A model generated the notes under the pieces. The model worked only from the letters and a program-made list of their open reading frames with translations. It had not been told where the DNA came from and did not search any database. From Laspinema palackyanum D2c (GTDB lineage: Bacteria; Cyanobacteriota; Cyanobacteriia; Cyanobacteriales; Laspinemataceae), in the NCBI RefSeq assembly GCF_025370875.1, contig NZ_JAMXFD010000002.1, positions 194,218 through 258,217 of the forward strand: DNA of 64,000 nucleotides, given 5' to 3'. Position 1 is the stretch's first letter, and the number at the start of each line of letters is the position of its first letter. Below are positions 62,201-64,000 of this stretch, piece by piece. Both the position numbers and the translations under genes were made by a program.

Positions 62201-63562
62201 ACTAGCCCAGTAAATGCAGTAGCCATCAGCCCGGACGGGAAACAAGCGGTTTCCGCATCATCGGATAACACCCTAAAACTGTGGGATTTGGCAACGGGAG
62301 AAGAACTCGCCACCCTCACCGGGCATGATGACTGGGTAAATGCAGTGGCCATCAGCCCGGACGGGAAACAAGCGGTTTCGGCATCTTTGGATAACACCCT
62401 AAAACTGTGGGATTTGGTAACGGGGTCGGAACTCGCCACTCTCTGGCATACTAGCCCAGTAAATGCAGTAGCCATCAGCCCGGACGGGAAACAAGCGGTT
62501 TCGGCATCTTTGGATAACACCCTAAAACTGTGGGATTTGGTAACGGGAGAAGAACTTGCCACCCTCGCCGGACATAGTTACTCGGTAAATGCAGTGGCGA
62601 TCGCCCCGGACGGGAAACACGCGGTTTCCGCATCCTGGGATAACACTCTGAAACTGTGGGATTTGGACAGGGGAGAGGAACTCGCCACCCTCACCGGGCA
62701 TAGTGCCGACGTAATCGCAGTGGCAATCACCCCGGACGGGAAACAAGCGGTTTCCGCATCATCCACATCATCGGATAAGATGAAACTGTGGGATTTAGCG
62801 ACAGGATCGGAACTGACCACTCTGACCGGGCATAGTAGCCCAGTAAAAGCAGTGGCCATCACCCCGGACGGGAAACAAGCGGTTTCGGCATCCTGGGGTA
62901 AGACCCTGAAATTGTGGGATTGGGGAACGGGAGAGGAACTGGCTACCCTCACTGGGCATAGTAGCTGGGTAAATGCAGTGGCCATCACCCCAGACGGCAA
63001 ACAAGCGCTTTCCGCATCCGAGGATAACACACTAAAACTGTGGGATTTGGCGACGGGGTCGGAACTGGCCACCCTCACCGGGCATAGTAGCCCAGTAAAA
63101 GCAGTGGCAATCACCCCGGACGGGAAACAAGCGGTTTCGGCATCGGGGGATAAGACCCTGAAACTGTGGGATTTGGCAACGGGGTCGGAACTGGCCACCC
63201 TCATCGGGCATAGTGCCGACGTAATCGCAGTGGCAATCACCCCGGACGGGAAACAAGCGGTTTCGGCATCAGAGGATACCACCCTGAAACTGTGGGATTT
63301 GGGAAGGGGAGAGGAACTGGCCACCCTCACCGGGCATAGAAGCTTTGTACAAGCAGTGGCCATCACCCCAGACGGAAAACAAGCGGTTTCGGCATCTATG
63401 GATAACACCCTGAAACTCTGGAATTTGGCGACGGGAGATGTCGTTGCCAGTTTTGGGGGTGACGGTGTGTTATTCTGTTGTGCGATTGCACCGAATGGGG
63501 TGACGGTGGTGGCGGGTGAGGCGTCGGGGCGGGTGCATTTTTTGCGGTTGGAGGGGGTGTGA
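59261..63562 (+). CDS. Apaf-1-like STAND ATPase: hydrophobic N-terminus, NB-ARC, fourteen WD40 repeats
   Basis: 1433 residues from ATG 59261; a GTG at 59231 would add ten. The N-terminal 250 residues start with a hydrophobic stretch (LLIGGTAILSLAALGCG) and are otherwise helical and unrecognised. A proline/serine linker (about 285-300) leads to NB-ARC: Walker A GMGGIGKT (340-347), Walker B LLILDDVW, sensor TTRD, GYLPLAV and an MHD-like LHD. A helical part (about 560-840) precedes fourteen 42-residue WD40 blades (about 847-1433), nearly identical in sequence (SPDGKQAVSAS...LKLWDL), enough for two seven-bladed propellers. STAND proteins assemble on ligand sensing; here the propellers would be the sensor and the N-terminus the effector (inference). 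Confidence 0.9.
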   Translation: MTNPRDFLKTHKLLIGGTAILSLAALGCGHVPGILAAKYAVDAVAVSNFLGNVLSGMTANNFGALIDRLRSNPDILKNQDLGRATGEAIALGIRAVADEKEFTKSQQKILRALADKTVDYWLKTDSSKLPDEKLSPLDESQIRYAFSANAGDYDNLRVLDEPQWEIVVRGLMQQHLGADVDLEKYEPAIEALAHHLNQRFATNLREVLADDAVGKQAFKKMLLDLQRETVGILRHICDRIDELPNKTELTALFGELETALRQDNQQQIRLSKQILAHLQQSSPSYPSYPSPPSPLYNVPNLPPKFLPRPEELAQIKQKLLGNESQKLVMTGVSQRVGVQGMGGIGKTLLAAAVAQEEEVQRQFPDGVMWVTLGQTPDIVTRQTDIAGYLLGNRPYFEDIPQGKAELRKLLADKACLLILDDVWQMPHAAAFDVLGTHCQLLLTTRDAALITGFGAQGHEVGLLTEAQALGLLAQWAGEHWETLPPEAAEVARECGYLPLAVAICGAMVAGEPANRWQNVLHKLQTADLEKLHQDFPDYPYPNLFKALQVSVDALPPAMAQRYLDFGIFPEDTPIPEAVLVGFWAREGLTEYDVQDVVDTLVKRSLAFRDSQGRITLHDLQLDYVRKQVGDISRVQERFLNSYRQRYPQGYHTVEDDGYFFHHLITHHLQHRPEEIRHLLLHFPWLQAKLDATDVKALLMDFESVHRGEAGTRDPLRLLESAIRNSAHILGEDKTQLAGQLLGRLLSFVSPSPVPVSESRFFWEKMPLLRPYLPKHSQTPAEKRSQLLFSPFFKGNQAESELSREGTGESAATTAPEIEQLLTQAKNYQGKPWFRPLSPSLNPAGGALLRTLIGHHSLVYAVTITPDGKQAVSASEDKTLKLWDLATGSELATLTGHSNSVYAVAITPDGKQALSASSDNTLKLWDLARGEELATLSGHSNSVYAVAITPDGKQAVSASSDNTLKLWDLATGEELATLWHTTSPVNAVAISPDGKQAVSASSDNTLKLWDLATGEELATLTGHDDWVNAVAISPDGKQAVSASLDNTLKLWDLVTGSELATLWHTSPVNAVAISPDGKQAVSASLDNTLKLWDLVTGEELATLAGHSYSVNAVAIAPDGKHAVSASWDNTLKLWDLDRGEELATLTGHSADVIAVAITPDGKQAVSASSTSSDKMKLWDLATGSELTTLTGHSSPVKAVAITPDGKQAVSASWGKTLKLWDWGTGEELATLTGHSSWVNAVAITPDGKQALSASEDNTLKLWDLATGSELATLTGHSSPVKAVAITPDGKQAVSASGDKTLKLWDLATGSELATLIGHSADVIAVAITPDGKQAVSASEDTTLKLWDLGRGEELATLTGHRSFVQAVAITPDGKQAVSASMDNTLKLWNLATGDVVASFGGDGVLFCCAIAPNGVTVVAGEASGRVHFLRLEGV
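61810..63440 (+). repeat. 126-bp tandem repeat array encoding WD40 blades
   Basis: About thirteen copies of a 126-bp (42-codon) unit with very few silent or coding differences, for example GACGGGAAACAAGCGGTTTC in most units. Two copies are shortened by one to two codons at the start (LWHTSP in place of TGHSSP). Blades 8/12 and 9/11 share loop sequences, suggesting block duplication. Confidence 0.92.
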
Positions 63563-63840
63563 GAACCTGGGTTTCTGCATTCCATCGGGGTGAGGATGCC
63601 CGCTTGATGGGAGGAGAGCAAAGACAATTCTCACCGTCATCTGTCGTACCCTTTCTGCTAGGGAAGGGTTAAATTTTTCATCCCTCACCCACTCCATCAT
63701 CCCACTTTCTGCTGAACTCTGATAGTACAGAAAACCCTTTTCTCTCAACCTGAAGGATAACCCAATCAGCAGCAGAGAAAACCTCATACTACCCCCCTAT
63801 TTAGATGCCTATTCGCCTCGGTTTTCACCGGCGATAGAGG
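63563..63840. other. Intergenic region, nothing recognised
   Basis: Convergent gap between the WD40 gene and the minus-strand fragment. No clear terminator hairpin was found. Confidence 0.4.
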
Positions 63841-64000
63841 CTATCCACCCTGGACCTTTCCCACCAACTCAGCAATCAGTGGTTTTTCCGTTGAGAGATG
63901 ACTCACCTGCATCACAGAAAATCCTAAAATATTCCCCTCTTCATCTATCCGTTCCATAATGCCATCATGGTCAGTTTCTCGCATATAACCGGCTTTATCG
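63841..64000 (-). CDS. Hypothetical protein, 3' end only
   Basis: 53 codons ending in TAG at 63841, open to the window edge; the 5' part is outside. The peptide includes ETDHDGIMERIDEEGNILGF followed by SVMQVSHLSTEKPL. The alternation E-G-N-I-L-G-F-S-V-M resembles the C-terminal strand of DUF2283-type small proteins that occur as toxin-antitoxin-like or stand-alone genes; this is tentative. No function assigned. Confidence 0.5.
   Translation of the reverse strand, partial: DKAGYMRETDHDGIMERIDEEGNILGFSVMQVSHLSTEKPLIAELVGKVQGG

Noticed and set aside
61822-62562. Long minus-strand open frame antisense to the WD40 array
   Set aside because: The 126-bp unit is a multiple of three, so an open antisense frame in one unit stays open in all. 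Its peptide is a monotonous repeat with no domain or ribosome binding site.
62578-63627. Second long minus-strand frame antisense to the WD40 array
   Set aside because: Same cause as above: a by-product of in-frame tandem repeats.

Overview
The window is from a cyanobacterium, most likely a filamentous Oscillatoriales-type species. The evidence is: abundant GCGATCGC (HIP1) palindromes on both strands; a complete kaiA-kaiB-kaiC circadian clock cluster; a COP23-type gene; ycf20 (DUF565); a plant-type D-glycerate 3-kinase; a pheophorbide-a-oxygenase-like Rieske protein; and many long signalling, TPR, pentapeptide and WD40 proteins. Genus is an inference. No phage, plasmid, IS transposase or CRISPR locus was seen, but non-coding repeat elements are frequent.

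Layout. 1-1.25 kb: 3' part of ribBA. 1.6-8.7 kb: a phosphorelay cassette (six-PAS kinase, Rcp1-like receiver, REC-PAS-kinase-REC hybrid), ended by a MITE-like repeat. 8.9-13.2 kb: minus-strand metabolism (TPR-methyltransferase, class I aminotransferase, class I aldolase). 13.5-16.1 kb: HPF/cold-shock fusion, YflT-like stress protein, and two secreted small proteins (SH3 and Met-rich repeat). 16.4-19.6 kb: epimerase, glycosyltransferase, acyltransferase. 20.5-30 kb: an accessory block of exported proteins: COP23, trypsin-WD40, trypsin-TPR-WD40, pentapeptide repeats, and TPR-CHAT peptidase. 30.4-38.4 kb: hydrolases, a conserved hypothetical, sufA, a TPR protein, ispD. 38.5-47 kb: envelope sugar genes (GT9, gmhB-like, sugar transferase, GT39) mixed with photosynthesis-related genes (lumenal thioredoxin-like protein, glycerate kinase, ycf20).

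47.2-54.1 kb is the clock region: a hybrid kinase with a degenerate receiver lies divergently next to kaiA, followed by kaiB, kaiC, a strong terminator and tRNA-Arg(CCG). KaiC keeps every catalytic and phosphorylation residue at the numbers used for Synechococcus elongatus. 54.5-58.8 kb: a hypothetical, a PG-binding/SH3 protein, a DUF938 methyltransferase and the Rieske oxygenase. 58.8-63.6 kb: a 133-bp repeat array followed by an Apaf-1-like protein (NB-ARC ATPase plus fourteen near-identical WD40 blades). A 3'-end fragment of a minus-strand gene closes the window.

Most unusual: the NB-ARC/WD40 protein with a hydrophobic N-terminus, the exported protease block (two trypsin-like and one caspase-like enzyme on repeat scaffolds), the kinase with degenerate receivers beside the clock genes, the Met-rich exported protein, and several families of inverted-repeat elements. 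Domain assignments were made by eye from motifs, without database searches.
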